From positions 10,665,728 through 10,729,727 of the forward strand of contig NW_024040928.1 of NCBI RefSeq assembly GCF_014851395.1: 64,000 nt of DNA, read 5' to 3'. The stretch is from Micropterus salmoides (taxonomy: Eukaryota > Chordata > Actinopteri > Centrarchiformes > Centrarchidae). The translations under genes were made by a program, and so were the position numbers. This document shows positions 1 through 12,322 of the stretch, in pieces. The notes beneath the pieces were generated by a model. That model saw only the letters and a program-made list of their open reading frames with translations, made no database searches and was not told where the DNA came from. The first letter of the stretch is position 1. Each line of letters opens with the position of its first letter.

Positions 1-1094
1 CAGCGCTCCTGCTTTTGGAAAAAAACACCCGTAGTTGGACTGGATTATGCTCTGACAACTACGCCGTTTGCTCGGGGGAGGAGCTCTGAGTAGACTGCTT
101 TTATTAAATTAGCTTTTTACTTTAGTTTTTGGGATTACAACGCTGATTTATCTTCACTCGAGCTTCTCAGCAGCTAGATTCCGTGCACATCAGGTTCCAG
201 TGTTGTTAGCATTGTTTGGCACTACTTCATGTTTATATAAAACCAGACAAAACTGGACATTGCTGGGAGAAAAGAAAGCGAGCAGGTTGAACTACCTGGT
301 GAATTCAGAAAACATGTGTATGTAACTTTATTCCAGCTAATGTACTTTACTGTGACCAAGATAGCATAGCCCTGATTGATCCGAACTCCATTCAGAAAAC
401 AAACATTTTAGAAGTTGTTGTCCTGCTGTCTTTCTGAGAGACCTGACAAAGCAGAATTCATATGTTTAACAAATCTGCATCATATTATAGTTATTTCGGC
501 ATCAGTTTGACCCGTTTATTGCTATTTAATCACAGCAAATTGTTTACTTTGGGTTCATACAGCTGTAGTAACGCTGAGTTGTGTTTATTCTGGGTTTATT
601 AGCATTATCGCGTTGTGTGTGAACACTCAGCAGTTATCCAGCGATAAAACCCCAGTGAGGAGAGCATTGCGTGGATTAAATTCGCATTTGGTCTGAATGC
701 TGCATAAGAGCTGTCAATAATTAAAACATTTGAGCAACTAAAAGGCAGGAGAGACCTGTAGCATCACTAGGAAGTTCGATAATATCAACATGTGTTTCAA
801 CCGGGCAGTAACTCAGGACAGACTGGGCCTCTTTCGGACTTGTGCGTTTGGTTTGAAACACCGTTTCACAGATATTTCCTGAGCTGACTGGTGGCTGTGT
901 GTGTGATGCAGGTGCTGATCGCCACAATACACTTACCTTACTACAGGTGTCTTTCTGTTGTGCATTTTTTCTGTCCGTCAAAGCCGCGGATGGCCCGAAG
1001 ATTTCACCAACCATCACCAAGTTACCCGTGGGTGGCAGGAAGCATTATCTTCATCTGCAGACTGCTTTCCTCTTGGGTGTCATGTGACCAGAGT
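1..1094. other. unannotated stretch, no recognised gene
   Basis: Moderately AT-rich sequence with no reading frame above about 100 codons and no protein motif that I recognise. Two ORFs on opposite strands overlap around 721-1184; neither resembles a known family and both look like chance ORFs. I see no tandem repeat here. Confidence 0.5.
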
Positions 1095-1160
1095 GTAATC
1101 GCAGCCTTTGCGATTAGAAAATCTTGTTTTATAATAAATGCAATTAATTGTTCAGCCCTA
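1095..1160 (-). mobile_element. hAT-type terminal remnant
   Basis: Read on the minus strand from 1,160, the sequence begins TAGGGCTGAAC and then an AATTAATTGCAT-like stretch, followed by TAATCGCAAAGG. The TAGGGCTG start and the ATCGCA-rich subterminal region are typical of teleost hAT ends. The opposite end was not found, so this is one terminus of a decayed non-autonomous copy. Confidence 0.45.
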
Positions 1161-1509
1161 ATATATCGCAGCTTCGAATACTAAAATCATCGTTAGCAGC
1201 AGCCCTAGTAGATTATCTAAACTACTTTATTACAATAAAAACAAAGGGGTCACGCTTGTGGTGCTCTTGAAGGTCTATGTGTAGATTAGAGGTGTTGCCT
1301 CTAGATGCTGTCACCTTCATCATGTGTAGTTATTTGTTTAAGCACCAGCAAGGGCGTCGAAGTGGGGAGATTACCCAGGGCCCCCATGGAGGGAGGGCCC
1401 TTGAAAAACCTGGAATGAAAATTTTCTTTTTGTTTGCAATTTTTTATTCTAAGCAAGTACTGTAGTTTCAGAACTAAGATCAAATAGGCTGAATAAAGAG
1501 TATGTGCAT

Positions 1510-2420
1510 CTGCACTGGTCTCACGATTCGATTACGATTATCAGGTAAACGATTCAATTCGATTCCTCGATGCATCACAATGCATGATGATGCATCACCT
1601 CAAGGGTGGCACCTCTTTACGGTTATGAGTGCTGCGATGCAACTGTAAAATCAATAGGAAAAAGATGTATTTTCCTCACTGTGTGAATACTTGGTACTTT
1701 TAAAAGCAAAGTATATAACAACAATCCAAACAAGTAGGTAGTAATGAAATGCAGATATTTAATGTTACTTCATATAAATGTAGCTAACATTGCATAGCAT
1801 TATTACATTACAGCAGTATTACCGACCTCTGCTGCTGCTATTTTTATTTCTGATACTGCTGTTATTAGTATAGAGTCAGATGGGGGTTGAACTACGCACT
1901 TTACAATGCTCCAGCCAAACCACGTTCACTCCACCTCAATATATCTGTTCCTGTTTTTGTCTCGTCTAGTTACATATTTGTGTTTTGTCTTGTAAGTTAA
2001 TTATTGTAATCTTTTATTGAGCATCATGGGCCTTGAGAAAGGGCATTTGGTTCATTATGTACTCGATATGTGGATGAATGACTTGAACTAGCAGCCAAAA
2101 AGAGTCCTGCTCAGCTTCCAGTCCGCAGTCTGAAGAGGAGATGTTAGCTAACGTTAGCGCTAACTGCCTTAACTTATCCAGCAGTTGGAAAACAACAGAC
2201 AGACTTTAATAAACAGACAGGCTGTGACCTAACGTTACACTGTACATTTACTGCCAGACTTAAACGTAGCACTCATCTTTTCCGCTACTCCGCTCGCTTT
2301 CACCGTCACCTATTGCCGCCGGTCACGTAACGTTGTAAAGTTTTAATTATTTTTCTTTTAGGCCAACCTTCCTTTGAAACACTAACTTACACTGTGGGCT
2401 TGGACACAATGATAGATAAA
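1510..2420. mobile_element. probable hAT-like remnant
   Basis: The left part (1,515-1,610) is built from GATTCGATTACGAT-like and GATGCATCA-like words, a pattern common just inside the ends of fish hAT elements. The right part (about 2,140-2,340) is rich in TAACGTTA and GCTAACGTTAGC motifs. I could not pair the two termini or find a target duplication, so the limits are approximate. No transposase motif is readable. Confidence 0.35.
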
Positions 2421-3837
2421 ATGTACTGAAATAATACAAACAGCAATGTAAAGGCTATCATTGATTTGAAAATTGATTTTTTTTTGTCTTCTTGTTTCTG
2501 CAAATGAAACATGACTCTAGTGAAGTTGTCTTTTGAATTATAGTAAGCATACATCTCAATGTAGGGCTATGACAACTAAGATGGTATTTATTTAAGCGTT
2601 GTTTTATACTTTGGGAATAATGAATTCTTAAATAACCATAAACTAAATAATGTTATTTTAAGCATGATACTCATAGCAAACCTCATTTAACCATAGCAAG
2701 TAATTGTAGGATACAATGTGTTGAGAAATGTGGTGAGTTTTCAAACTGTGCAGACTTAAACACAAATTACAGATTATAATATTACTTGTTTAAATGTGGT
2801 AAGAACGGTTCATTCAGACTACCCTGAGAAAGGGCCTACTGAGACTGCTTGTAAATAGGGCCCAAAATTTGCTACACATCTGAGTACAGGAGCGCACCTA
2901 TGACGTGTGCTTTAGTTCTGGCTCATTTCTAAGGTTACATTTCCACTCTTCTTACTGTGTTTTTAAAAGGTTACATACTTTGGTTACCTATAAATGACCA
3001 CACAATCAAATCAATCAATCTGACTGACTTTCTGAATAGTTTCATCATGTTGAAAATATTACGCACAGCCAAACATCTAGCTAAATAGTATTAAGCTATA
3101 CCATGGATGTAGTAGGTTGTAATTAGTGTGGCATTAATTAATCTCTATGATCACCTGACTGCTTGTGTTTCAACTTCATTTTTGACATGTTCCCAGATCT
3201 AAGCAATAAAGTTGGTGAGCAAATTTTTTTTACCAACATGAATGGTGACCAAAGTTACAAAAAATATGCCTTGTGGAATATGCCTTTATAGACAGCACAG
3301 CATAAGAGGTACCATTTCTGACTACTGTTAATGTCACCTCCTCTTATATAATTAACTTTGTTTTAAATAACAGGAAGACAAATTAATCAGAAGTTACACT
3401 CAGACTCAAAAAAGATTCTCTTCCATTAGTGAGCAGAACAACAAAATGCATGTAACTGCTCTTTGTGTCCTTTCAACAGTACAAATACGCTAAATGGGCA
3501 AATACTGGGGTCACCTTGTGAGGGTTTGCTGACATGGACGTTTGTGTCCTTTCTAATATGGTCTAGTCTTGAATATGCATTGGTTTCTGTCACACTCAAG
3601 AACAGTTTTGCCTTGCCTGCCTCACACTTCTTTGAAGTCCTTCAGTGGACATATCAATCATGTACATTAACAAGTCAGAAACAATGAGCAGAATTACTTT
3701 AAAATTTCAGGACCTGGGATTCAGACCCTTTCTTTAACAGGTAATTGGAGTAGATTATATTTCATCAGATATACCCAACATTGTCTATATGTCAACACAG
3801 TTTTATTGTGATGGCAGGTGATTCTGGCCAGATGTAA
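2421..3837. other. unannotated AT-rich stretch
   Basis: No recognisable coding or repeat signature. One 74-codon ORF at 3,463-3,687 has no recognisable motif. Confidence 0.45.
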
Positions 3838-4135
3838 TTCCTAGCCATTCTGTCCTTTCCTGTTAATTAGATAATGCTTCACTTCTGCTGGCATCACACA
3901 CTTGATGAACGCAGTCCTGGGAGATTACTTCTCCAGAGCAGCAGACAGGCTGGATTACCTAGACAAATTAATGGCTCTATAATTTGATTTTCCCGGGATT
4001 GCAATGTCTAAGCGACCTCCAGCAGAGAGGAACGGTCTGAATCAGCCCTGCTGCGCAGTGACATTAGCTAATCACATCTGCATGCTAAAGAGACTGCAGG
4101 GCCACGGGGAAACAAAAGGGCTCCACAGAGGTAGA
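3838..4135. promoter_or_regulatory. candidate conserved noncoding block
   Basis: A unique, non-repetitive stretch of balanced composition within AT-rich DNA. It has TAAT-type homeodomain cores (for example near 3,967 and 4,066) and a TTTTCCCGGGATTGCAA stretch near 3,989. It lacks ORFs and repeat signatures. The call is an inference from texture alone; only cross-species alignment could confirm conservation. Confidence 0.22.
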
Positions 4136-7100
4136 GAATGGGAACAATATTCTTCAGGAACTTATCTGTAGGGAGAACCAGCAGGATTCTTTGTTGGTTC
4201 AGGGTTCAACCGCACACGGTCTACACTGAAGGGTGTGAGAAGGAAAGGTAGATTGGTCACAAATGGAAGCAGCACCCTGGGTGGCTGCTTGTCCCTGTCA
4301 GAGTGCTTGTTGCGCCCAAGATCAGTTTGGAAACACTTGTCAGGTGTTTCTGGCAGTAACCATCGACTCCATTAAAAATGCCATGGATGTGCACACAAAG
4401 GAGAATACACACAAGCAAGTAAATCCTTAGCATAAGTGACACCCACTCTCTGTCCTGTAGTGTTGAAGAGAAGCTGTTCACCTAGCTTTTGAGATGCATG
4501 GTTCGTCATGTGCTTCACAAAATAAAAGCTACATGCCTGTACCTTGTGTGACCCACACTGCTCTACAGTCTATTGCAAGTGGAAACAATTACATTATAAA
4601 GAACTTACGTTGTGTTTTGCCGGTTCACAGTGCTAATAAAAGGTGTAATGGCATCTCTACCACTTCCACAAGTCCCAATGGCATGTAATTAAACTGTCTC
4701 ATCGGGGGAACCTAAGGCCTAATGAGCCTCTCACATTTCAACAAGTAAACGGCTGCTGCGGAACAGTTGTGGGCTCAGGCAACCGTTCCCAATCCATTCT
4801 CGGGGGTAATTTTCTCTGAATGAAAGTTTTGCAATTTACTTGCAAATAATTTGGCTCCTCCAAAGCCCAATCAGTTTCTTTGTATGTGCCTGTGTGTGTG
4901 TTCTGTATCACTGATAGTCGGGCTCCCAGTGACTGACGCTGAGTGACAGCCAATCAGGGAAGCAGCTCTGCCTGTCCAGGAAGTCCCATCTGTGCTGACA
5001 GTGCAGATTCGATTGGCTCCTGCACAGTGTGGGTTTGCACGCCGCCCACGTACCGGTGCACTCAGAGACGACGGTGTAGCAACACCTAAAACGGGTTAGC
5101 CTTGCAAAGTGTTTGTGTTTCTTATGTAACAACAACAGTATCTTGTGTAAGCATTTAGTATGGCCATTCTTACTGAAGTGTGCAAAAAGCTTCAATTCCC
5201 AAGGCAACGCAAATGATTTGGAACTGAGAGGTTATATTCATCTCTGTGAACATGGTGCTGTAAGTGTTATTATGCAAGCATAACATTTTCAGAGCTTCAT
5301 ACAGGCACCGACCCATCAGGGGCTGGATTCCAAAATTCATGTGGCTGTTCTTTGTTCTACTTTGGCTCATGTGTATTCATGCCAATTAAATGCAAATAAC
5401 TTATTTCAATAACACCCTTCATGCATGCACACTAGGCATTAAAAGATGATTCATCGTGAACTATCTTTATTTATTATTATTATTATAAGTGTCATGTGGC
5501 TTTATGATGCTGTTTACACATGTATTTTCTAACTAATGCACTTTTCAGCTTTTATTCCCAAAGTAACCTGACAAGGTAATTCAAGGTCCTGTGTCCCACT
5601 CCTGAAACAGTTTCATACTGAAAAACCTATTTTACAGACATTTTAATAGGATGGGGAAATCACACCAGCACCAGGACTGCTAATATCAATGAGAAAATCA
5701 CAGGCGTGATCCATGAGACCAGTCAGTGATCAGCGTGCCTCTTCAGCCTGGCACACAGTGTGCTCTGGGGAGACCTCTGGTGACATTCTCCCTCTTCTGT
5801 GGTTCACGGTACTGAATTGTGGCCATTTGATCTCTGCATACTCCCTAAGGCACAAAACGGCTCTGGCATTTGCAGACAAGGCGACGAGGAGAGCTGTGCC
5901 ACACTGTAGTAAGGAGGGTCAGGATGTCAGGACAGAGAGGGGACAACAGTACAAACCTCTTAAATACTCCAGAAAGAACAGAGAGAAAGAGTGTAGAGAG
6001 TGCAGACGAAGCTGCTTCCAGAGCTGTGGAGGTGAAAGGAAATAGCGTCACTCAGGGGCTTCGGCTGGAAAATGTTCATAGATTAGAGCAGCTAGTTGGT
6101 GCATGAAATAGTTGGTAGGCTTGGCATGTGGCTGCCTGTCCATGTGCATCTGGAATTAATTCACATTGTGGATTTTATCTCTAAGAAAAAATAAGATTTG
6201 GTTAGGCTTATGCAAAAATTAACACTTGGATAAACCTGCATTTATTGATTTTTCAGCCACATGAATGTAGCACAACAAGCTGTAAACACAACATTGACAT
6301 AATGTCACCTCCTAAAGTTGATTTGGCAAATGTTTTGCCATCAGTTTGCCTCATCCAGAAGATAAGGAGCAACATTAGCATTCATTAGAATTATTTTTCA
6401 TGTTTGTATCTACAGTTGACTGATAGTCACTATCCTTCTTGATCTTGTCTGGTCTCCATCAATTCTGCCAGTTGCCAAATGCTCCACTATGCTCACCAGC
6501 TAGTCACTAACTATGTATGCCTGCCATTTGGTGCTGGACAAGAGCGTACTATTGGAACCTCACATCATGAGAACAAAGGAAGAGACAGAAACATTCACGA
6601 AGCAACCTCTATCCAACACAAGGCCGTTAAAAGAAAACAGTGCCAAAACTCTGTTCAATCACACCTGAGTGTGACTTTTGAGTTGAAACTAAAACACTGG
6701 ACTAATGGCCAAGCCTAACGGAGGTACAGGAAACATTGGTAGTGGTCATGACATCACTGCATCCTTAAAAGCTGAAGCACACCTATCTCTTCGCCGTCCA
6801 TTGTTAGGTTATGAACTACACCTTTCTTGTTGAGAGGAGGATAGCCACTGTATCCCAGACCTCTTGATCCATTATAGTCAACCCGCTGTTCTTCACTCGA
6901 AGAATCAGCTGTGCCCTGTGTGTGTGTACCCTGGCCCAGAATTGGAGCTAAGAAACTCTGCAGTATTACCGAAAGCGGACTGACAAATCAAATTTCTATC
7001 AAGAAGAGATTTCAAGGCTTTTATGTGTCTGGACAGAGACTAAGTTTATAACTGTTACCTGAAGCTTCATTTGTGGTGATTTTCTGTGAGATATAAGGGC

Positions 7101-7249
7101 CACCGCATCCTGTGTATGGCTGTGTGTTTCTGTGCTTAGCGTGTTTCATTTGACACTGTGCCCCTGACACTGTCTGAAGTCCAAGAACACAACTGCTGAA
7201 TGAAAGTTTATGGTTGGTTCCTGTGTGATAAGTGGCAGTTGTGCTTTAC
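4136..7249. other. unannotated stretch
   Basis: Several ORFs of 60-110 codons occur, including overlapping opposite-strand ones at 5,713-6,106, but none has a recognisable domain. A short ATT-rich simple repeat lies near 5,468-5,488. I recognise no transposon end here. Confidence 0.4.
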
Positions 7250-7900
7250 CACAGGTGTTTTGCTTGTTTTAGCTCCTGCTACTGCGTGTGGAGACAATAT
7301 CAACGCCCTATCAGGACTAAGTCCAGTACCTGTTGATTGAATGCAAAGACACCGCTGGGTACTGTGTGAGTTTTAGTTACACTGTACCCAACCGCTGTTA
7401 CCAGGATTTTACAGACCTTGCCTTGTGTGTCCCTGTCCCATTTTCTTCCTCTTTCCTATACTGACCTCCACAGGTACACGCTCACACGCTACACAAACAT
7501 CTGTATACAGACACATCTGTAATCGAACTCCAGCTGATCCACGCCATTTTAGTGAGGCCGAGGAGAGGGCCATTTTGGGTTCCGACCCCCATTTTTAAGC
7601 TTTACGGGCCTACCTGCCATTTTGAATCAGCGGCTGACGGGCCACCCACATGGTCACATCTACCATTTAATTTTAAGGAGTTGTTGGTTGTGGTTATTTG
7701 TGGTTTGTGTTGTAATAACAGCTGGTTGTGACTGAGTCACCCTTTACTGTCTGCTCTATTAATGTAAAATAGTTTATAATTATTGCCATTTATAGGTAGG
7801 CAAGCCCCTTTTGAGACTGTTTTTTCTGTTTGGTTATTTGTCCCTGATTCCTGTGTGGTACAGTACATTACAATGGGTTTTAAGAGCTTCATGCTGCCAA
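7250..7900 (+). repeat. possible dispersed repeat, unclassified
   Basis: The stretch 7,540-7,630 contains three spaced CCATTTT words, and 7,795-7,860 resembles, from memory, sequence seen repeatedly in other fish genomes. No termini or coding motifs are visible. The 135-codon ORF starting at 7,783 has no domain I recognise. It could be an old retroelement leader or simply unique sequence. Confidence 0.22.
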
Positions 7901-9239
7901 ACAGCTGCCAAAAATTGACTTCAATGAGAGCAGTAAGAGTGACAAAAACAGGGAAGTTGCTGAAAGAGACCAGAAAGCTCCACAGAGCTAAAGGGGGAAC
8001 AGCAGAGTGCGGTGATAATTCTCTGTGGGTTCACAACAATCAACTCCTTTCACATACGCATTGTCATTTTATACAGTGCCAATATAAAAATATTTATTAT
8101 ATCAGCTTTGAGGTTAGGAAAGAATCACAGACATGGTCAAAAACAAACAACATCCATCCACATCAACCTCCTCCCTACAAGGTTTTGTGACACTCAAACA
8201 CTTTTGTGGTACTTAAACATTAATAATTCAATACAGGTGAACTGAACTGTATTATGCATTTTAGCAATCCACAAACTGTTGTTTCTCTTGTAAGAAATTC
8301 CAGTTGATATTATCCAAAGAAGGTTAAAGTCAAGGGCAACTGGACTTGGTTGAAGACTCCAGTTGATATTTAAATCACTTTTTTTTCAAGAAAAACAGGT
8401 CAGACCAACAGCCAACACAGCCCGGACACATGGAATTCACTTGGATAAGGGCTGCAGGGTTATGTTACTTGCCAAAGGTCTCATTCCCATAATCAAGAAT
8501 AAAATGCAGGTATTAATATCATCTTCCATCTTCAGTGATAACACGGTGTGCTGGTACGATAAAACAAGCAGCCCAATTGTACAGCAAATGGAGAACACTG
8601 GCGTATTCAAGATCTCTTATAAGCTCTCAAAGGAATAAGACGCTGCCGTGCACAGATTTTGGCCAATCTCAAAAGCAATAAAATGCTTCTTAAGACATAT
8701 CCTTAGAAAAGTATAGTCTCACAGTTTCAAATCAGCAGACAGAAAAAAGAATCAGTCTACCAGAATGTCTGACACTTTGGTAGACACATGAGCTTGAGGT
8801 GAAATTACTACTGAGACTGATATTAAAGTTCAGTCCTGATACTTGGCAGGTATTTCCACAATTACAAAACTCAGTGACTCTTCAACATTTGTAGCACTGG
8901 TATAGAACAACACTGGCAGTGCACTTGTTTTTAGTTGTTTTGAAGTTTGACTCCAAAAGACAAGGAGTTAGTATACACAGCAGAAAGTTCAACACCTTAT
9001 ATCAAAAAAATTGAAAGAAAAAAAAAAACAACCAAAAGAACATATTATTCTTGCTAAGCTTCTAGGAGAATTGGTCTGTCCAAAATGCATTACTGCATCA
9101 TCTCACTGAAAGCAGCGTGATGAATATCTTTCCAATATGTGAGGGAAGAGAGAATTTCTATTAGCAAGCTGTTCAGATAACATAGTAGGGGGAAAAAAAT
9201 TCATCCAGCTGGCTGAGTAGAGCTCCAGTCTCTTCTATG
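7901..9239. other. unannotated stretch
   Basis: AT-rich, with short poly-A and poly-T runs (for example 9,017-9,029). No gene or mobile element recognised. Confidence 0.45.
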
Positions 9240-9470
9240 TCTTCTGCTCTCACTTCCCTCTGAGGTGTACTGGTCAGTCAGCCTCCATTAGTAAATTAGA
9301 TGTTATCTGACTGGATCGATAAATTATCACATAACAAGATGTTGGACCTTGATTTGCATTACTGGTCCTGACAGCATGTGACAATCTAATTATTTCTGAA
9401 GGACCCCTTGCTCTCCGTGTGACAATGTGGGAAATGGTGTAGAGACACTTCCATGACTTGTGAATGCCCA
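9240..9470. promoter_or_regulatory. candidate conserved noncoding block
   Basis: Unique sequence with several TAAATTAGA, TAAATTATC and TCTAATTATT homeodomain-like cores between 9,291 and 9,393, a GATCGATAAA near 9,315, and no repeat signature. The minus-strand 65-codon ORF here has no recognisable product. Regulatory function is an inference from texture only. Confidence 0.2.
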
Positions 9471-10584
9471 CAGAGCTAATACACAGAAATCAAAAGCAAT
9501 GACTCATTCACATTAAAACCAAGCTACAAATAGGCATAAAGCTTACACAAGAGAGCCATGGGCACCAATACTGAAATAAGTCTTCATTACAGCACATCAT
9601 CGAAGATTTTCTCTACTCCCTTGAACTGATTTACTGGGTTAATAAAAATAGGATATAAAAGAGCATTTTGTATTTTTATTTCCTTTCATCTTTTTATTAC
9701 ATAGGCCTATTGACGTCATAAAAGTGTTTTTATTTCTAATATGCTCAAATGAATAACTTGCATGAGATATCTCCTCCACAATGAATTTTCATTCGAGCTT
9801 CACTGTATATCATGTAAAGTGGAATACAGAAAATTACAGCTGTTGATGTCATTCAGGGTGAGGTAGTAACAGCCTAGTAGTGTGTGCGTGTGAAATTGAA
9901 AGGGGAAGATAGAGATGCTTTTTTTTTTTTTACAGCATGTCACAGTGACCTGGAACTTGAGATTGTAATTTATCACAGAAAAAGTATTGAAGAATTTATT
10001 GCCTTCATTTTGATGTCAAAGTTATGATATTGTGTGGTTGTGCAGTTGCAAGCACAATTTTCAAGGATGTTCTGCCATCCAAGATGATACAGTCGGCTAC
10101 TGAAAAGCACCGTATTATTGAGCTGCTGTATGTTAGAGGAAAATCTAATTCAGGAGAGAAACAAGCATTCACAGATTCACGGTCTACAAGAAAGTTAAAA
10201 TTTGGTAGTCTGTACCACTAAAAAAGTCAAAAGTTGTAAACAACCAGAAATATAGACAAGATATTTGTGAACTACATAAAACCATATGGCGCTCATCTTG
10301 AAATACGATGTAGGTATGACAATGGAACTCCATCAAAGTCCATTTACTGGTCTGTGGGAACACTATGACATATGTGAAAAAAGTTGCACAAAGCCTTTTT
10401 GTGGTCCAGAGGGAGCTGCATGAAGTCTGATAAAGTGCCTTGAGCTGAAGATTAGAAGGTTGAAAATGAAAAAAGTCTGGAGTGTGGAGTTAAAAGGCTC
10501 GAAGCTCGAGGATATATTAGCCGCTACTAGCATAACATAGCCAACATCTCTTACCAAAACCAGGTTTTAACAATGCATGAAGAT
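9471..10584. other. unannotated AT-rich stretch
   Basis: No recognised repeat or gene. A T-run lies at about 9,919-9,931. The ORFs are short and unrecognised. Confidence 0.45.
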
Positions 10585-10700
10585 TAGGGCTGAAATGACT
10601 TTATTGATAAGTAGATCAACAGAAAATTAATCTGTAACTATTTTGATGACCAATTCATAGTTTGTGAAACAATGTCACACATTTCTTTTGTTGCTCTTCT
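10585..10700 (+). mobile_element. hAT-type terminal remnant
   Basis: Starts TAGGGCTGAAATGAC and continues with the AT-rich TTGATAAGTAG and AAATTAATCTGTAAC words seen in fish hAT termini of the ACTAATGATTATTTT type. Related ends occur in this window at 16,060-16,125 and 57,069. The other end was not found; a second hAT element begins only 23 bp further on. Confidence 0.5.
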
Positions 10701-10714
10701 TTCTCTTTATATCA

Positions 10715-10722
10715 TTGAAAAC
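10715..10722 (+). repeat. 8-bp target site duplication, left copy
   Basis: TTGAAAAC directly before the hAT terminus at 10,723. It matches CTGAAAAC at 11,491-11,498 in seven of eight positions, as expected for hAT insertion. Confidence 0.75.
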
Positions 10723-11490
10723 TAGGGCTGGGCACGTTAATGCATTATTATGGCGTTAACGCACTAATTAATTAACGGCAACAGTTATTTTATCACACGT
10801 TGACGCAGTTTTTATTTTTATTATTATTATTTTGAAAGTCCGTTGCTCACTGGCTCTGAATACACATACAGTCAAACCATGGGTCACAGGAGGGGTGGGA
10901 TGTTGATCAGCCTGCAAATCACCCGCCCAAACAAGCAGCGGAGGGAGGCTTCGGCAGACTACGTTGGATGCAGCATGTGGGAGAAGTAGATAAACAAAAT
11001 CAAGAAGTTGATAGCTACACACTGCATGCTGATTAGAGGAAGATGTCGGTCTTAGGAATGTTCTTAAAATCGCAACATAGTCGCTTGGCCCCGTGGGTTC
11101 TTTCAGGTAAACAGAAAGGGAGACAGGGGCTCCGCGAGTAAACAGCAGGCGCTCTATGGGTAGTAACCATGGCAACGGCTTCTGTGCGCTACACAGCTGT
11201 AGCTTATTTAACTTAAGTTAAAATTATAGGCTACATAACTTTACCTGGGATGCAAATTCAATTGGATTTGATTACATTAATGTTTAAGTTAAGATTTACA
11301 AGAAATATTTTATTGCTACTGTGTAAAGGGAAGCACCTAATTTGTTTAAAGTGTTTGCACTTTTGAGTACATAGCAGTACATTGAAATGCGCAATACACT
11401 ACTTTAGAATTCACAATTCAATTTTGCGCATAAAATCAGAAAATTATGCGATTAACTTCGATTAAAAATTTTAATTGTTGCCCAGCACTA
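10723..11490 (+). mobile_element. non-autonomous hAT transposon (768 bp)
   Basis: The left end begins TAGGGCTGGGCACG; the right end, read inward on the minus strand, begins TAGTGCTGGGCAAC. The first 12 positions differ at one base only. The element is flanked by TTGAAAAC and CTGAAAAC, an 8-bp target duplication with one mismatch. Subterminal sequence on both sides is rich in TTAAT and ATTAA words. No transposase motif is visible, so it depends on an autonomous relative. The 135-codon minus-strand ORF inside it (10,768-11,175) shows no hAT domain. The near-intact duplication suggests moderate age. Confidence 0.8.
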
Positions 11491-11498
11491 CTGAAAAC
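11491..11498 (+). repeat. 8-bp target site duplication, right copy
   Basis: CTGAAAAC directly after the hAT terminus at 11,490, paired with 10,715-10,722. Confidence 0.75.
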
Positions 11499-11519
11499 TG
11501 AATATTTTTGGGTTCTGGA

Positions 11520-11979
11520 GCACTGTTCAGACGAAAAAAAAGGTATACCTTGATCTTGAAGTTGGGCATTTTTGCTGCCAGTCAATTAATCCAAAAAATT
11601 ATTGGCAGATTACTGACGCCAATATGGAAGACTGAAACCTGCAATTCATCGAGTGGCCACTTGAGGCTGGCTCCAAAAGGGATTCAATCCCCACTTACCC
11701 TCATGTTAAAAAGCCAAACTTTACAGCAGAATAAAACATGTTTACAGCCTGGTACAAAAGATGGTTTTAGTGTATATTGCTAATTTTGCCCTTCGTGACA
11801 ACTGTGAGGGGGATGAATTTTTTTATAACTCACCAGTTTAAATTATATTAAGCCCTAAAGTTCTGCATTATTAGGGGCGTGGCCTCTTTGATTGACAGGC
11901 GCCTCTGGCCTCTGTCACTGCTAGTACTCAGTCCACCGTCTGTTAGCCTCACATCCTCCCCTCTGGATGTCGGTTTGCT
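11520..11979 (+). repeat. dispersed fish repeat, left part
   Basis: The stretch 11,640-11,940, with GGCTGGCTCCAAAAG near 11,667 and AGGGGCGTGGCC near 11,873, matches from memory a repeat common in percomorph genomes. It carries no coding signature. The LINE end described next appears to interrupt it, and the family may resume after 12,322. Limits are approximate. Confidence 0.35.
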
Positions 11980-12322
11980 GCCACTAGGTGTAGAACCAAA
12001 CGATACAGGAATACTTTTGTTCCCACTGCCATAGAATTAATGAATAAAAATAGCAGTAGATGACACTCTTTGTTATATATAGCACCTTATGTGTTTTAGC
12101 CAGGGGGAGCGGGCGGGTAAGGAGGGTGGGGGTTAGGGGGTGGTGGTATAGAGGCACACTGCCATGTTCCTTTTAGAAGTTTTAGGCTTTGGATATTTTA
12201 TAATGTTCTATGCTTATTGTTTGTTTTGATGTTTTTATGTATGGATTGGCGAAAGTCTCCTGTCTGCACAAAATTTTACCCTTGGGTACTAATAAAGACA
12301 CCTTGACCTTGACCTTGACCTC
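11980..12322 (+). mobile_element. LINE 3' end (non-LTR retrotransposon, 5'-truncated)
   Basis: In the frame starting at 11,980 the translation reads ATRCRTKRYRNTFVPTAIEL and runs to a stop at 12,061-12,063. This matches the conserved C-terminal pattern of LINE ORF2 proteins of the L2/CR1/Rex type, where a basic stretch is followed by F-x-P-x-A-I-x-L-x-N. About 240 bp of 3' UTR follows, ending in TAATAAAGACA and a tail of three or more ACCTTG units, the microsatellite-like tail typical of this group. Only the last codons of ORF2 remain, as in a usual 5'-truncated insertion. Confidence 0.72.
12299..12321 (+). repeat. (ACCTTG)n LINE tail
   Basis: Hexanucleotide repeat of the LINE 3' tail. Confidence 0.8.

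Noticed and set aside
5713..6106. 110-codon ORF as a coding gene
   Set aside because: Three overlapping frames on two strands are open here, with no motif or codon pattern favouring one.
7783..8190. 135-codon plus-strand ORF as a gene
   Set aside because: No recognisable domain, low-complexity residue pattern, and a second overlapping frame of similar quality at 8,012-8,245.
10768..11175. 135-codon minus-strand ORF as a gene
   Set aside because: It lies wholly within a non-autonomous hAT element with defined ends and shows no known domain.
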